From Peribacillus simplex (GTDB taxonomy: Bacteria > Bacillota > Bacilli > Bacillales > DSM-1321): DNA of 64,000 nucleotides. Position numbers and translations under genes: made by a program. The stretch covers positions 3,314,001 through 3,378,000 of the forward strand of contig NZ_CP011008.1 of the NCBI RefSeq assembly GCF_001578185.1. Reading direction: 5' to 3'. Shown piece by piece: positions 48,676-57,917 of the stretch. Within the stretch, counting starts at the first letter, position 1; every line of letters starts with the position of its first letter. The notes beneath the pieces were generated by a model, which saw only the letters and a program-made list of their open reading frames with translations, made no database searches and was not told where the DNA came from.

Positions 48676-49251
48676 CTAACTAAAGTGTGAGATCAAAACA
48701 TGTATCGCTTCATTTTCGATTATACATGTTCCATATTCATTGATGCGGCAGAGTGTCAGTGTTGATGCATGGCCATACTCAGCCGCTAAAGAGATGATCG
48801 TGTCATATGTCGCGTCTTTAATATTTTCGATAAGTAAATAGTATCTTCCCTCATAATGATAAAGATTACTCTTTATCAAACCTTGAAAAGACAATCTTTG
48901 AGATAATTGGACGATATCTTCAAAATCATCGAAAACATACAGAATATGGGGATGGTCATCAATTTTCACCTGTAAATCCAAAAATTCCTCTTCGTCTGTC
49001 AATAACTCCTCTTCTTCCTTCGTTACAATGATTATTAACCCTTGAGCAGGCAGGGAAAAAATTTCGATTGCAATGGAACCACTCATTTTAAAGCTGAGTT
49101 CTTCGCACGCTTCTTCGACCATATCCTGAAATAACTTGTGGACCTTTAAGGAATTCCCTAAAATATCTTCTTTTGTTATACCTCTATCAATCAAATCATC
49201 AAGGGTCAAAAAAATCTTGATTTTATTATTAGTTAATCGCTCCAGCTTCAT
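48676..49251 (-). CDS. mecB: Adaptor protein MecB (YpbH), MecA paralog
   Basis: Adaptor that delivers substrates to the ClpC protease. 191 residues; starts MKLERLTNNKIKIFLTLDDL, the substrate-binding N-terminal domain of MecA-type proteins, with an acidic linker (TKEEEELLTDEEE) and a ClpC-binding C-terminal domain (about 105-191). The ATG at 49251 follows AGGGGGC. Next to gudB, as in B. subtilis ypbH. An imperfect hairpin at 48608-48655 may be its terminator. Confidence 0.9.
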   Translation of the reverse strand: MKLERLTNNKIKIFLTLDDLIDRGITKEDILGNSLKVHKLFQDMVEEACEELSFKMSGSIAIEIFSLPAQGLIIIVTKEEEELLTDEEEFLDLQVKIDDHPHILYVFDDFEDIVQLSQRLSFQGLIKSNLYHYEGRYYLLIENIKDATYDTIISLAAEYGHASTLTLCRINEYGTCIIENEAIHVLISHFS

Positions 49252-49339
49252 AAAAAAATGCCCCCTGGTTACCATCTTCATACATCATATGAAGCCTTGG
49301 TCTTAGAGTGCATATCCATTATTTCTCCAAAGCCTGCCG

Positions 49340-50233
49340 CTAACCCTTCAGCCATTCCTCCCATTCCGATTGTGTATCCCCCATTAAAACTCCACTGAAG
49401 GAAGTACGGATTTCTTCGGATACAAGGCTCACCGCCGCACCCCCAAGACCCACCTTCAAATCCGGAAAATCCTTTATTAAGGCTTCAACAAGCCTGAATG
49501 TTCCATCGAGATTCTCTTTCAGTGAACATGACATGAATAAGTATGAGGGCCTTATGATGTTTAAAACAGTAAAAAGATCCTTATCGACGATGGATTCTCC
49601 CAAATAAATGGTTTCATATCCTTTCCGTTTTAAAAAAACGGTAAAGACCAACAGTCCGAATTCATGTTTTTCACCAGGGGCACAAACGGTAAGGGCTTTC
49701 GGAAGAAAACCGTTAGTCGGAATCGTATGCATGACTGAACTGATCCTGGATTTTAGAATGTTCGAAGCAAAGTGTTCATGGGCGGAAGTAATTTCTCCCC
49801 TTTCCCACTTATCCCCTACCTGAACCAATATGGAACCGAGTATATCAACTATGGTATGTTCGAGTGTATACATACTGAATGCTTGGCTTATCAGCATGTG
49901 TGCTTTATTTTCATTGAAATTCAATAGGGCCTCGATTAATTGATCCGATAGCTTAATCGTTTGTTCGTCCTTACGGGTCATTTCAGGAACTTCAGTCGCT
50001 AGAGTGCCAGTACTTTCAAGAAGTGAAACGGCCTGGCTGATTGTGAAACCTTGCTCTGTTTTATTGATGAGCCATTTTAGGATTTGCAAATGTTTTTCTG
50101 TATACAGCCGGTGCCCTGATTCATTCCTGACAGGTTCGATAAATTTATAGCGCCTTTCCCATGCCCTCAAGGTTCCCGGCTGAATGTCTAGCAGTTTTGA
50201 AACTGCCTTTATATTATATTTACCTTCTTGCAT
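49340..50233 (-). CDS. MerR-family regulator with cobalamin-binding domain (CarH/LitR-like)
   Basis: 297 residues. Residues 1-75 form a MerR winged helix (YNIKAVSKLLDIQPGTLRAWERRY). A helical cap follows with Trp143, Glu153 and His154 in the W-x9-EH pattern that contacts adenosylcobalamin in CarH. The Rossmann B12 domain (about 178-297) carries E-K-H-E-F-G, the ExHxxG motif, with His190 as lower cobalt ligand. In Thermus CarH and relatives, B12 makes the protein a light-sensitive repressor. Both motifs are intact, so light or B12 sensing is plausible. It interrupts the mecB-ypbG synteny known from B. subtilis. Targets are unknown; it may repress itself. Confidence 0.88.
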   Translation of the reverse strand: MQEGKYNIKAVSKLLDIQPGTLRAWERRYKFIEPVRNESGHRLYTEKHLQILKWLINKTEQGFTISQAVSLLESTGTLATEVPEMTRKDEQTIKLSDQLIEALLNFNENKAHMLISQAFSMYTLEHTIVDILGSILVQVGDKWERGEITSAHEHFASNILKSRISSVMHTIPTNGFLPKALTVCAPGEKHEFGLLVFTVFLKRKGYETIYLGESIVDKDLFTVLNIIRPSYLFMSCSLKENLDGTFRLVEALIKDFPDLKVGLGGAAVSLVSEEIRTSFSGVLMGDTQSEWEEWLKG

Positions 50234-50275
50234 GGTTTTACAAGGCCTCCAATAACTGTACGTCCATTTGTTGAA

Positions 50276-50304
50276 ATTATAGTTGATTATTTTAAGTCTG
50301 TAAA
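50276..50304 (-). promoter_or_regulatory. Promoter of the MerR-B12 regulator gene
   Basis: Minus strand TTTACA, 17 nt, TATAAT, 40-70 nt upstream of the ATG. TACA-containing half-sites (TTTTACAG and CGTACAG) lie at the promoter and just downstream, as expected if the protein controls itself. Confidence 0.6.
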
Positions 50305-50331
50305 ATCCAGATATGCTAGATTAAAAGCAGC

Positions 50332-51147
50332 TTAATAGGTCTTCTCCACCGCTTCGCCCACCTCCGTGCTCGTCCCCCTTTTCAGGTTGAATAGATGCGT
50401 TTCCGGCTTAGCTTCAAGCCTTAAAGGGACTGTGCTTGTCCCATAACCATTACTCGTCATAAACAAACACTCCCCCTCCTTTTTAATGCTGCCTATCTTA
50501 TAGGGCCCTAATCCGAATAGGCGGATCTGTCCGCCATGCGTGTGACCGGACAGGACAAGACTAATACGGTGTTCCGGAGTCAACTGTTTCTTGACCAATG
50601 GATTATGGCTCACCAAAATCCGAAAATCTTCATTCCCGCAATCCGACAGGGCAAGGTCAAGCCTATCACGTTCTTCTGATATATCATCAATGCCCAGAAG
50701 AGCGATTTTGCTGCCATTATGAGACTCAAAAGAAACAGCTGTATTATCAAGGATTTTCACACCATGTTTCAAAAGAGTCGCATCCAGTTCATGGAAGTCT
50801 CCTTCATAATCATTATTACCCCAAACAAAATAAAGGGGACCAAGTTCTTTTAATTTTAATATATTTTTTTCCACACGTTCTATGGGGACCCCTCTTTCCC
50901 TTATGTCCCCGCCTATGATTACCAAATCTGCCTTGTCACGGGCACCCTCAATTAATTTATCCGATATGATCCGTCGATGAAGATCGGATATGAAGAAAAT
51001 CCGCATATCGCCAAACCCTTCAGGAAAGTCTTTGAAATATAAATCTTGAAAAATCAGCCTATCTTGCTTAGCCGTACGCCACATATAAATGATCGTGGCA
51101 ACTATCAGTAAAATGATGACTAATAGTAATCCAGATACCAATAACAT
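50332..51147 (-). CDS. ypbG: Metallophosphoesterase YpbG
   Basis: 271 residues: an N-terminal membrane helix (3-23) and a calcineurin-like phosphoesterase domain with SDLHRR, GGDIRERG, WGNNDYEG, LVSHNP and SGHTHGGQ, the full set of two-metal ligands. The active site is likely cytoplasmic with the N-terminal anchor. Substrate unknown. It matches B. subtilis YpbG in place between ypbF and the mecB region. Confidence 0.88.
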   Translation of the reverse strand: MLLVSGLLLVIILLIVATIIYMWRTAKQDRLIFQDLYFKDFPEGFGDMRIFFISDLHRRIISDKLIEGARDKADLVIIGGDIRERGVPIERVEKNILKLKELGPLYFVWGNNDYEGDFHELDATLLKHGVKILDNTAVSFESHNGSKIALLGIDDISEERDRLDLALSDCGNEDFRILVSHNPLVKKQLTPEHRISLVLSGHTHGGQIRLFGLGPYKIGSIKKEGECLFMTSNGYGTSTVPLRLEAKPETHLFNLKRGTSTEVGEAVEKTY

Positions 51148-51247
51148 CCTTCGTTAAACCTTCTTTCCATCCTAATCCCAAGAGTTACCTTCATATAACC
51201 ATAAAACAAAATTACTCGCAATCAAATATGATTTTTAACGTGATCAT

Positions 51248-51706
51248 TCATTTATTTTCATGATATAAGTTAATATCATAATTTTTTTTCATCATTTCAA
51301 ACACTTTATGTCGATTTTTCCATTCTTCCTCTTTTTCCCATAATTGCTTGCTTTTATTAATAATTTCGCAGCGAAGAAGCTGAAACTCCTTTTCTGCTTT
51401 ATCAAGCTTTTTTTTAATTAATACCATATATCCATATAGGCCAATGGCGGCCGCCAAAAAAAGGAAATGGCTAAAATGGTCGACGAAAACACTAAACATA
51501 CTAAAAAAGGAATAGGAATAAGGTACAACGATATAAAAATAAAGATAAACCAAAAAAAGGGCAGCAACAATCATGGTTGCCCACAAGCTTTGAAGATGCT
51601 TCTTTTTAAGAGCCTCGAACTTTTTTTTTCGACCCACAACATTCTGAAGCATTTGTTTTGTTGCTTGATCCGTTTTTTCATCCAATAAAATGATTGTCGA
51701 TTCCAT
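51248..51706 (-). CDS. ypbF: DUF2663 membrane protein YpbF
   Basis: 152 residues: a short cytoplasmic N-terminus, two membrane helices (about 42-62 and 78-96) and a charged C-terminal helix likely to form a coiled coil. The ATG at 51706 (MESTIILLDE) is the likely start; the 24-codon extension is not typical. The family matches YpbF by size and position. Function unknown. Confidence 0.78.
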   Translation of the reverse strand: MESTIILLDEKTDQATKQMLQNVVGRKKKFEALKKKHLQSLWATMIVAALFLVYLYFYIVVPYSYSFFSMFSVFVDHFSHFLFLAAAIGLYGYMVLIKKKLDKAEKEFQLLRCEIINKSKQLWEKEEEWKNRHKVFEMMKKNYDINLYHENK

Positions 51707-51816
51707 CGCATTTCCTCCTCTACTCTTACAAATCATGATATGAAGCTGTCCAGGAAAAAATGATAAAGTACCTGTCAAGTTTACATACTAAAAACAAGCC
51801 AAACATTTAACAAAAA

Positions 51817-51840
51817 CACCCTGCCTCTAAAGACAGGGTG
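51817..51840 (-). terminator. Terminator of the ypbB-recQ-ypbD-ypbE operon
   Basis: CACCCTG / CAGGGTG stem followed by TTTTTG on the minus strand, 7 nt after ypbE. Confidence 0.85.
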
Positions 51841-51846
51841 CCATCA

Positions 51847-52701
51847 TTATTTCTTGATCGGTATTTTTAACACCTGACCCTTGGAGATTTCATTGCCATT
51901 CAGCCCATTCCACTCCCTGATAAGGGCAATGCCTTCCTGTGATTTGTAGTAGTTCATGGAAATGCGGAATAATGTTTCCTCACCTTGTACAGTATGTAAG
52001 AGAACCTTGTAATCATCTTTATTCGGTTTCGCGTCTTGAACGCGTTCGGCTGTCGCTTTCTTTTCGGCTGCTTCCCTCTTTGCTTTTTCATCAGCTATTT
52101 GCTGTGCTTTTGCTTTTTCGTCAGCTATTTGCTGTGCTTTTGCCTTTTCTTCTGCTACTTGCTGTGCTTTTGCCTTTTCTTCTGCTACTTGCTGTGCTTT
52201 TGCCTTTTCTTCTGCCTTTTTCTTTGCTTGCTCCTCTTTTGCGGCTTTCCGCTTTTCTTCTTCCTCAGCTTTAGCTTTAGCTTTAGCTTTAGCTTTAGCT
52301 TCAGCTTCTTCTTTTTCTTTTTTTTCTTTCTCCGCTTCAGCCTTTGCCGACGCTTTCTCTTTCTTTTCCTTTAAATCAGCTGCAGTTGCTGTAGTTGGAA
52401 TCGTTTCTTTATCCTCGTCTCCCTTATTTTCATCAATAACGACTTGGTCACTTTTTGTATCCTGTACAGGTCTATGCTGAAGATATGTATAAAGGCTGTA
52501 AAATCCAATTGGAAGCAAAATAAAAAATAACGCTAATAATTGTATCATTGGAAACTTAATCTTCACTTTACTTTTTTTCTTTTTATTCTGGTGGACTTTA
52601 CTGCGCTTGGGCAATGATGACTTAGCCTTCTGACGTTCCATTCGCGAACGAAGTTCACCAGCCTGGTCGTTTTCTTTTTCATTCTTTTGGACTCGGCTCA
52701 T
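51847..52701 (-). CDS. ypbE: LysM-domain membrane protein YpbE
   Basis: 284 residues: a basic cytoplasmic N-terminus (1-50), one membrane helix (about 51-73), a long Ala/Lys/Glu linker (about 110-225) and a C-terminal LysM domain (about 234-281, ending GQVLKIPIKK) that would bind cell-wall glycan. The linker includes four tandem 10-residue units EKAKAQQ(V/I)A(E/D) at 165-204. It overlaps ypbD by 23 nt. The order matches B. subtilis ypbE. Function unknown, probably wall attachment. Confidence 0.86.
   Translation of the reverse strand: MSRVQKNEKENDQAGELRSRMERQKAKSSLPKRSKVHQNKKKKSKVKIKFPMIQLLALFFILLPIGFYSLYTYLQHRPVQDTKSDQVVIDENKGDEDKETIPTTATAADLKEKKEKASAKAEAEKEKKEKEEAEAKAKAKAKAKAEEEEKRKAAKEEQAKKKAEEKAKAQQVAEEKAKAQQVAEEKAKAQQIADEKAKAQQIADEKAKREAAEKKATAERVQDAKPNKDDYKVLLHTVQGEETLFRISMNYYKSQEGIALIREWNGLNGNEISKGQVLKIPIKK
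52090..52209. repeat. Four tandem 30-nt repeats within ypbE
   Basis: Four in-frame units encoding EKAKAQQ(V/I)A(E/D). The two left and the two right units pair as near-identical copies. Just upstream in the gene is a further short run encoding alternating Ala-Lys. Confidence 0.85.
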
Positions 52702-53311
52702 TCAAGTCACCCCCTTTCTTGCTCAACCCTCTTTGCTTTTTGCTCCTGATTAGAACACCAAGGATAAAGTCAATCAAAAAGTGGGCCGTAATCGTCACGA
52801 TGATATTATTAGTCATTTCAAATAGAAATCCGATAAAGAAGCTCAAAACCAAAACATTTAAAAATAAAAACCAATTAAAAAGGTAACGATAATGAACGAC
52901 TGCAAAAATCAGGCTCGTCCATAGCAATCCCAAATGTGTTTGCAACACTCCACGAAATAATAATTCTTCGCTTATCGCTACCACTAAAGCAACGACAAAA
53001 ATCATCTGGTATGACAAGTTACTGAAAATGCGTTCGTTAATACCACCATCATCCTGATAGGAAGATGGTGTCACTTTCATCAATAAAATGTCAAATAACA
53101 AGACAATGACTCCAGCGGGTATTCCAATCAGCAAAATATTCAGGTCATCAAAGATAAATAAGTCGAAAAAAGCGGAACGGTCCTCAAATAAAATAATACC
53201 TAAAAAAGCGGCTAACGTTAAGAGAATAATTTGTGTAAGAAACAAATTATATAGCAACTGCTTGTCTGTTAGTTGTTTAATTAATTCAGCTTGCTTATTT
53301 TTCATTCCCAT
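52679..53311 (-). CDS. ypbD: CPBP-family intramembrane protease YpbD
   Basis: 210 residues with about seven helices. EELLFRG at about 116-122 holds the paired Glu and Arg of CPBP/Abi (Rce1-like) proteases, and ITAHFLID the later conserved His. It overlaps recQ by 17 nt and ypbE by 23 nt, so translation is probably coupled. Substrate unknown. Confidence 0.88.
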   Translation of the reverse strand: MGMKNKQAELIKQLTDKQLLYNLFLTQIILLTLAAFLGIILFEDRSAFFDLFIFDDLNILLIGIPAGVIVLLFDILLMKVTPSSYQDDGGINERIFSNLSYQMIFVVALVVAISEELLFRGVLQTHLGLLWTSLIFAVVHYRYLFNWFLFLNVLVLSFFIGFLFEMTNNIIVTITAHFLIDFILGVLIRSKKQRGLSKKGGDLNEPSPKE

Positions 53312-54809
53312 TTTCCTTCTTTAATAAGATTAAAGCCAATTCATTTTTCCACGTGGAAAAGGGATTAACTGGATCAACCTTAACTTCCGGCCATACATCA
53401 GCCATTTTTTCGGCATCCATCCCACAGATATCACAGCAAATGGGGTTCACTACTCGCTGCTTTTCTTCAAAGTAGTGCAGTATCCCTATACGGCGACATT
53501 CACGTGCATATAACCAATGAAGGAATTTATGCAGCTTTTCTTGATTACCGGATTTCCTCTTTTGGCAATACTCTTTCATTTCTGACATTTGGTCCAAAGG
53601 ATTTTTAGTTCCATTAATGAGCTGGGAAAAAAATCGAAGTTGGATATCGTTCAAAGAAAAAGATTGAGACAGCTGTTCTTTTTCTGATAGGGTGAAATTC
53701 GCCAAACCCTTTTGTGAAGCATTAAGGAAAGAACAAACACCCTCGATTTGCATATCCGTAGGTAACTGTTGTTCCATCAAACGCAAGGGAAGCCCTTCAT
53801 CCCCTTCGCAATATAATAAGACAGCGACACTTTGTTTCCGATCTCGTCCCGCCCTGCCTATCTCCTGAAGATATGCTTCCATCGTGGATGGCATATGAAA
53901 ATGGATAACGTATCTGACATCCGATTTATTTACACCCATGCCAAAAGCACTTGTTGCACATATAATTTTCAACTGACCAGAAATGAATTGCTGCTGAATG
54001 AGCATCCTTTGTTCCTGTTCCATGCCACCGTGATAATAATTGACACTGTCAATCCCGTTTTCCTGTAAAAAACCAGTGACCGATTCCGCAACCTTTTTAG
54101 ATGAAAAATAAATAATACCGCTCCCTGTCAATTTCCTGACAAGCTCCAGTACACGGGATAGCTTTTCATCGTAACTGATCAGGCGCTCGACAATTATTGC
54201 AATATTTTCCCGATCAACAGATGAGACGATTTCTTCGGCTTGACCAATTTCGAGTTTACTTACGATGTCCCTTCGGACTTCAGTGGTTGCAGTTGCTGTC
54301 AGGGCAAGCGTCAACGGATTTTTCAACTCACGCCTCACTTCTCCTAAATTCAAATAATCCGGACGGAAATCGTAACCCCATTGTGAGATACAGTGTGCCT
54401 CATCTATGACGAACAAACCGATTTCTATCGATTTCAAGGATTTTAGTACACTCTCAAGACTTAGCATTTCAGGAGATAAAAAGATAAAACGATAACTATG
54501 TAATCGATCGAGAGCTTTCCTTTTTTGATTTAGCGTCAAAAAAGAATTGAGGGTCAATACGCTTTTTTCGCCACTCATCTTCAGCTGATCTGCCTGATCC
54601 TGCATTAATGATAATAATGGGGAGACAATTAGGACAGTCTTATTTAAAAGGTAAGCCGGCAGCTGATAACACAATGATTTACCGGATCCGGTGGGTAGCA
54701 TCGCTAATGTATGACGTCCGGACATCAATGATTCGATCACTTCTTTTTGTCCAGGACGAAATTCATCAAATCCAAATTTTTCTTTTAGGACACGTTCTAT
54801 ATTCATCAT
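53295..54809 (-). CDS. recQ: ATP-dependent DNA helicase RecQ
   Basis: 504-residue 3'-5' helicase. MLPTGSGKS is motif I, VIDEAH motif II, ALTATATTEV motif III and QEIGRAGRDRK motif VI. The zinc-binding cysteines are in CRRIGILHYF...CCDIC. It ends after the RecQ-C region and lacks an HRDC domain, as in the shorter B. subtilis RecQ. It overlaps ypbB by 4 nt. Confidence 0.94.
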   Translation of the reverse strand: MMNIERVLKEKFGFDEFRPGQKEVIESLMSGRHTLAMLPTGSGKSLCYQLPAYLLNKTVLIVSPLLSLMQDQADQLKMSGEKSVLTLNSFLTLNQKRKALDRLHSYRFIFLSPEMLSLESVLKSLKSIEIGLFVIDEAHCISQWGYDFRPDYLNLGEVRRELKNPLTLALTATATTEVRRDIVSKLEIGQAEEIVSSVDRENIAIIVERLISYDEKLSRVLELVRKLTGSGIIYFSSKKVAESVTGFLQENGIDSVNYYHGGMEQEQRMLIQQQFISGQLKIICATSAFGMGVNKSDVRYVIHFHMPSTMEAYLQEIGRAGRDRKQSVAVLLYCEGDEGLPLRLMEQQLPTDMQIEGVCSFLNASQKGLANFTLSEKEQLSQSFSLNDIQLRFFSQLINGTKNPLDQMSEMKEYCQKRKSGNQEKLHKFLHWLYARECRRIGILHYFEEKQRVVNPICCDICGMDAEKMADVWPEVKVDPVNPFSTWKNELALILLKKENGNEK

Positions 54810-55879
54810 CCATCACCTATTTTCGCAAGTACAAGCCTGATTTGGAAAAAGCTTATCTGTTTATTATCGACCATCTGCTTGATAGCCTTAAGCTTTTTCG
54901 TACCAAGTTCATTAATAGCGGCTGCAATTTCCCTCTCATCGTCGAGAGACACATAATCGGCAATCGGAAAACTTTTATCCGATAGGACAATTTCGACTAG
55001 GTGATCCTCAATGGTGTTGACTTTCAATCGGCGGACCTCAGCTATTTCCCCAAGGTTTTTCCCTTCTTGGATGTATCGTAAAGTAGTTTGTGTAGATTGT
55101 GTCAAATGAGGATTTTCACCCCCTTGCCAATCATAGATCAACGTTGACAAAAGGGGGTAACCCGTTCCCGTTTCCATTTCAGAAAGCATTTGATGCAACG
55201 AGTCAAGGAAAGTAAAGCGGATAAACTCTTCTTCTAGATCTTTCCTTTTTGCAATCTGTTCAAACGTAAGCCCAATCCTGTTTGTCCCAGTTAATTTCAT
55301 AATGAAAACATCTCGTTTCAAATCACTTTGACTTTCTAAAAGGGATATCAGTTCTTCATATAGATGTTGCGCAATCAACTCTCGGTCCTGACGATTGGCT
55401 TGTAAAAATTCCTTTACGAAAAATTGGATTTTGGGATTTCTTTGTATCGGATAAAAACGTCTTTCATTGTGGACAATATGGGATATGGTTTGAATGAGTA
55501 AGTTTAACCTTCCCCAGAAAACCGGGGTGATATTGTGATACTTCCAACCATTTATAAAATTCGGAAAAGGATTATCATTGAAGTAATCGACTAACATCCC
55601 CTCACCTTGCATACTAATTTCAAATGCATCTGATTTATCCGTTAAATTTATGTATTCATGGTCAAGGAACTGTTCAATGTTTTGATTTAACTGCTGACGG
55701 GTAAATCGTGGTATTGTCCCAAATATATTCGTCAACCCGAATAAATGGGCATCCTGGATTGTTTGTGACGACTTTTTCCCCTGAAGCATATGGTATATAG
55801 CATAAATGGAACGTTCACCTTGAAATTTTTTTATCGCATATAGAATGATTGCCTGTAGATAATTTTTCATGGGACTCAC
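54806..55879 (-). CDS. ypbB: Helix-turn-helix domain protein YpbB
   Basis: 357 residues of unknown biochemical role. A C-terminal helix-turn-helix (about 270-300: TLRYIQEGKNLGEIAEVRRLKVNTIEDHLVEI) resembles the domain attached to RecQ in other species. With recQ directly downstream (4-nt overlap), a RecQ accessory role is a reasonable inference. First gene of the operon. Confidence 0.85.
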   Translation of the reverse strand: MSPMKNYLQAIILYAIKKFQGERSIYAIYHMLQGKKSSQTIQDAHLFGLTNIFGTIPRFTRQQLNQNIEQFLDHEYINLTDKSDAFEISMQGEGMLVDYFNDNPFPNFINGWKYHNITPVFWGRLNLLIQTISHIVHNERRFYPIQRNPKIQFFVKEFLQANRQDRELIAQHLYEELISLLESQSDLKRDVFIMKLTGTNRIGLTFEQIAKRKDLEEEFIRFTFLDSLHQMLSEMETGTGYPLLSTLIYDWQGGENPHLTQSTQTTLRYIQEGKNLGEIAEVRRLKVNTIEDHLVEIVLSDKSFPIADYVSLDDEREIAAAINELGTKKLKAIKQMVDNKQISFFQIRLVLAKIGDG

Positions 55880-56117
55880 ATCCTTGTTTCATTTATCCAA
55901 TAAACCTATTGTAACAAAAAAATGCAAAAATCGCCGTTATTATTGATGAATACAAGGAAAATTATGTGACTAAATGACGCATCATGGAAAGGGCCATGTT
56001 AATTATTCGATGATTTTCGTTGACATCCTGCTACATGATAGTTATTATCAATACAATTTCTATTGAAAAGTTTGGCATTCGGTCTTACAATAAGAAAGAG
56101 ATAATAATCTGAAATAA

Positions 56118-56408
<291 letters not shown>

Positions 56409-56414
56409 AGATAC

Positions 56415-56448
56415 AAGCCATTTTCAATTGAGAATGGCTTTTTTTTTG
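56415..56448 (+). terminator. Terminator of fer
   Basis: AAGCCATT / AATGGCTT stem followed by eight further T, directly after fer. Confidence 0.9.
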
Positions 56449-56490
56449 GTCAATTTCATTGCATCTTCCCCTGCCAAATTAAACGGACAT

Positions 56491-56525
56491 AAAAAACAAC
56501 CGAATTTGGATATCGGTTGTTTTTA
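56491..56525 (-). terminator. Terminator of fmnP
   Basis: AAAACAACCG / CGGTTGTTTT hairpin with T-run on the minus strand, about 20 nt after fmnP. Confidence 0.85.
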
Positions 56526-56545
56526 TGTTTCTATCTTATATGCCA

Positions 56546-57127
56546 TTAAGCATTTTTATATAATGTTTGCTTATTGATCCATGCCTGTAATTTAATGAAC
56601 AACAACATGAATACTGATGTTATAAGCACGCCTTTAATTACATTGAAAGGCAAGATTGCCGTCGTGATTAGCTTTCTTGATTCGGGTGCCGACATTGCAT
56701 CCCATCCCATAAAGAAGGTATAAGCCGGTAAAAAGACATAATAGTTTAAAACACTCATAAATACTGCCATGGAAACTGTTCCCGCAAGTAAAGCGAACGT
56801 CATCCCTTTTTTTGAATTGATTTTCTGAAATACATAATAAGTTGGCAAGACAAACAGTATTCCAGCTATAAAGTTAGCAATATGCCCCACAGGTACAGCT
56901 GTCAAGGTCCCTGTCATGACTAAATCCAATAGGTTTTTAAGGAATTCAACTAGAATTCCTGCCATAGGACCAAAAATCAATGCCGCCATCAATGCTGGTA
57001 TGTCGCTAAAATCAACATTCAGAAAAGGTGGAAATCCTGGAAACGGAAAATTCAAAAGCATCAATAAATAAGAAATGCTTCCCATCATTGCCAGTGTGAC
57101 CGTTTTTTTCACTTTATTCTTTTTCAT
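56546..57127 (-). CDS. fmnP: Riboflavin ECF transporter substrate-binding subunit (RibU/FmnP)
   Basis: 193 residues with six hydrophobic helices; NFPFPGFPPFLNVDFSDIPAL is the S-component signature near the N-terminus. It binds riboflavin and works with the energy-coupling module EcfAA'T. The FMN riboswitch directly upstream confirms the vitamin. Known as ypaA/fmnP/ribU in Bacillus. Confidence 0.95.
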   Translation of the reverse strand: MKKNKVKKTVTLAMMGSISYLLMLLNFPFPGFPPFLNVDFSDIPALMAALIFGPMAGILVEFLKNLLDLVMTGTLTAVPVGHIANFIAGILFVLPTYYVFQKINSKKGMTFALLAGTVSMAVFMSVLNYYVFLPAYTFFMGWDAMSAPESRKLITTAILPFNVIKGVLITSVFMLLFIKLQAWINKQTLYKNA

Positions 57128-57197
57128 AGTTCTCTCTCCTTCTTTTCCGATCTACCTGAAAAGAGGTTAGTGTTCCTTAATGATGTCGATGCTCAAT

Positions 57198-57244
57198 AAA
57201 AAAACCTTTAATTCCAATAGAATTAAAGGGATAAATTAAAGGTT
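57198..57244 (-). terminator. Riboswitch-controlled terminator
   Basis: CCTTTAATT.c / AATTAAAGG hairpin (57205-57229) with a run of seven T on the minus strand. A second CCTTTAATT-type segment (57233-57244, minus AACCTTTAATTTAT) just 5' can pair with the same strand, offering an antiterminator. Confidence 0.75.
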
Positions 57245-57297
57245 ACATCAAACAAACGTATCAGCAAATGACTGTTGAAACGCACTCAGGAACCTCC

Positions 57298-57426
57298 ATC
57301 TTCTCCCATCCAGACTATACTGTCGGCTTTGGAATCACACCAAATCCTGCCCCGTAAGGCTCGCGGGCTTAGAAGGAGAACTTCCTTCATCACCGCCGGT
57401 GGGGAATTGCACCCCGCCCCGAAGAT
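57298..57426 (-). ncRNA. FMN riboswitch (RFN element)
   Basis: On the minus strand it begins ATCTTCGGGGCGGGGTG and contains CCCCACCGGCGGTGAT, GCCCGCGAGC and GGATTTGGTGTGA, and ends GATGGGAGAAGAT. ATCTTC / GAAGAT close the P1 helix. All conserved RFN blocks are recognisable. Binding of FMN should favour the terminator at 57198 and shut off fmnP. Confidence 0.96.
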
Positions 57427-57719
57427 AGACCTATAAAATTTTTAGTTTCCTTTCGTTTCCGAAAGGTGCGTTAAGTAGCTTTGTATCAGCAGTTTATTCG
57501 TATAGGCGATTTAATGTGTTTCCACTAATCCCCTTTGAAAACCCGCTATTCCAACCAAGTTTCCTACCAAAAACCTACCGTTTCTCCACCACTTAATTTA
57601 TTTGATTTTATCATGCACATTTAAAAAAGCAAGAAATAAATTTCCGCCTTTAACCTTTTTTCATTTGCTCCAAACCAATTAAAAAAGACATGCTTGGGTA
57701 TTTTATTATTCCTACCGAC

Positions 57720-57845
57720 CTATAGTACTCTATAACGAGCATTGGCTAATAACTCATATGTTTGTCTTCTTCCTATCTTAAGCATTTCTTGAATCTCTTT
57801 TGGTTCAAGCACCTCGGGATATTCGTTTCTGTTTATAAGCCCCAT
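57720..57845 (-). CDS. Truncated excisionase-like helix-turn-helix protein
   Basis: 41 residues: a short start then VLEPKEIQEMLKIGRRQTYELL, the MerR/excisionase-type DNA-binding start seen in Xis proteins of integrative elements. Such proteins usually continue some 20-25 residues to a wing; here it stops soon after NARYRVL. TAAGGAG lies 8 nt before the ATG, so it may be translated. Probably a remnant together with the decayed integrase upstream. Confidence 0.5.
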   Translation of the reverse strand: MGLINRNEYPEVLEPKEIQEMLKIGRRQTYELLANARYRVL

Positions 57846-57917
57846 TTTAAAATCTCCTTATTTTAAATACAGCTAGTTTTTAATAATCCGATTCCTCCTG
57901 CATGTATCTTTCTTTGA

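Noticed and set aside
52036..52374. Plus-strand frames rich in Phe, Leu and Cys
   Set aside because: They are the reverse complement of the Ala/Lys/Glu repeat linker of ypbE; the composition is an artefact of the repeat.
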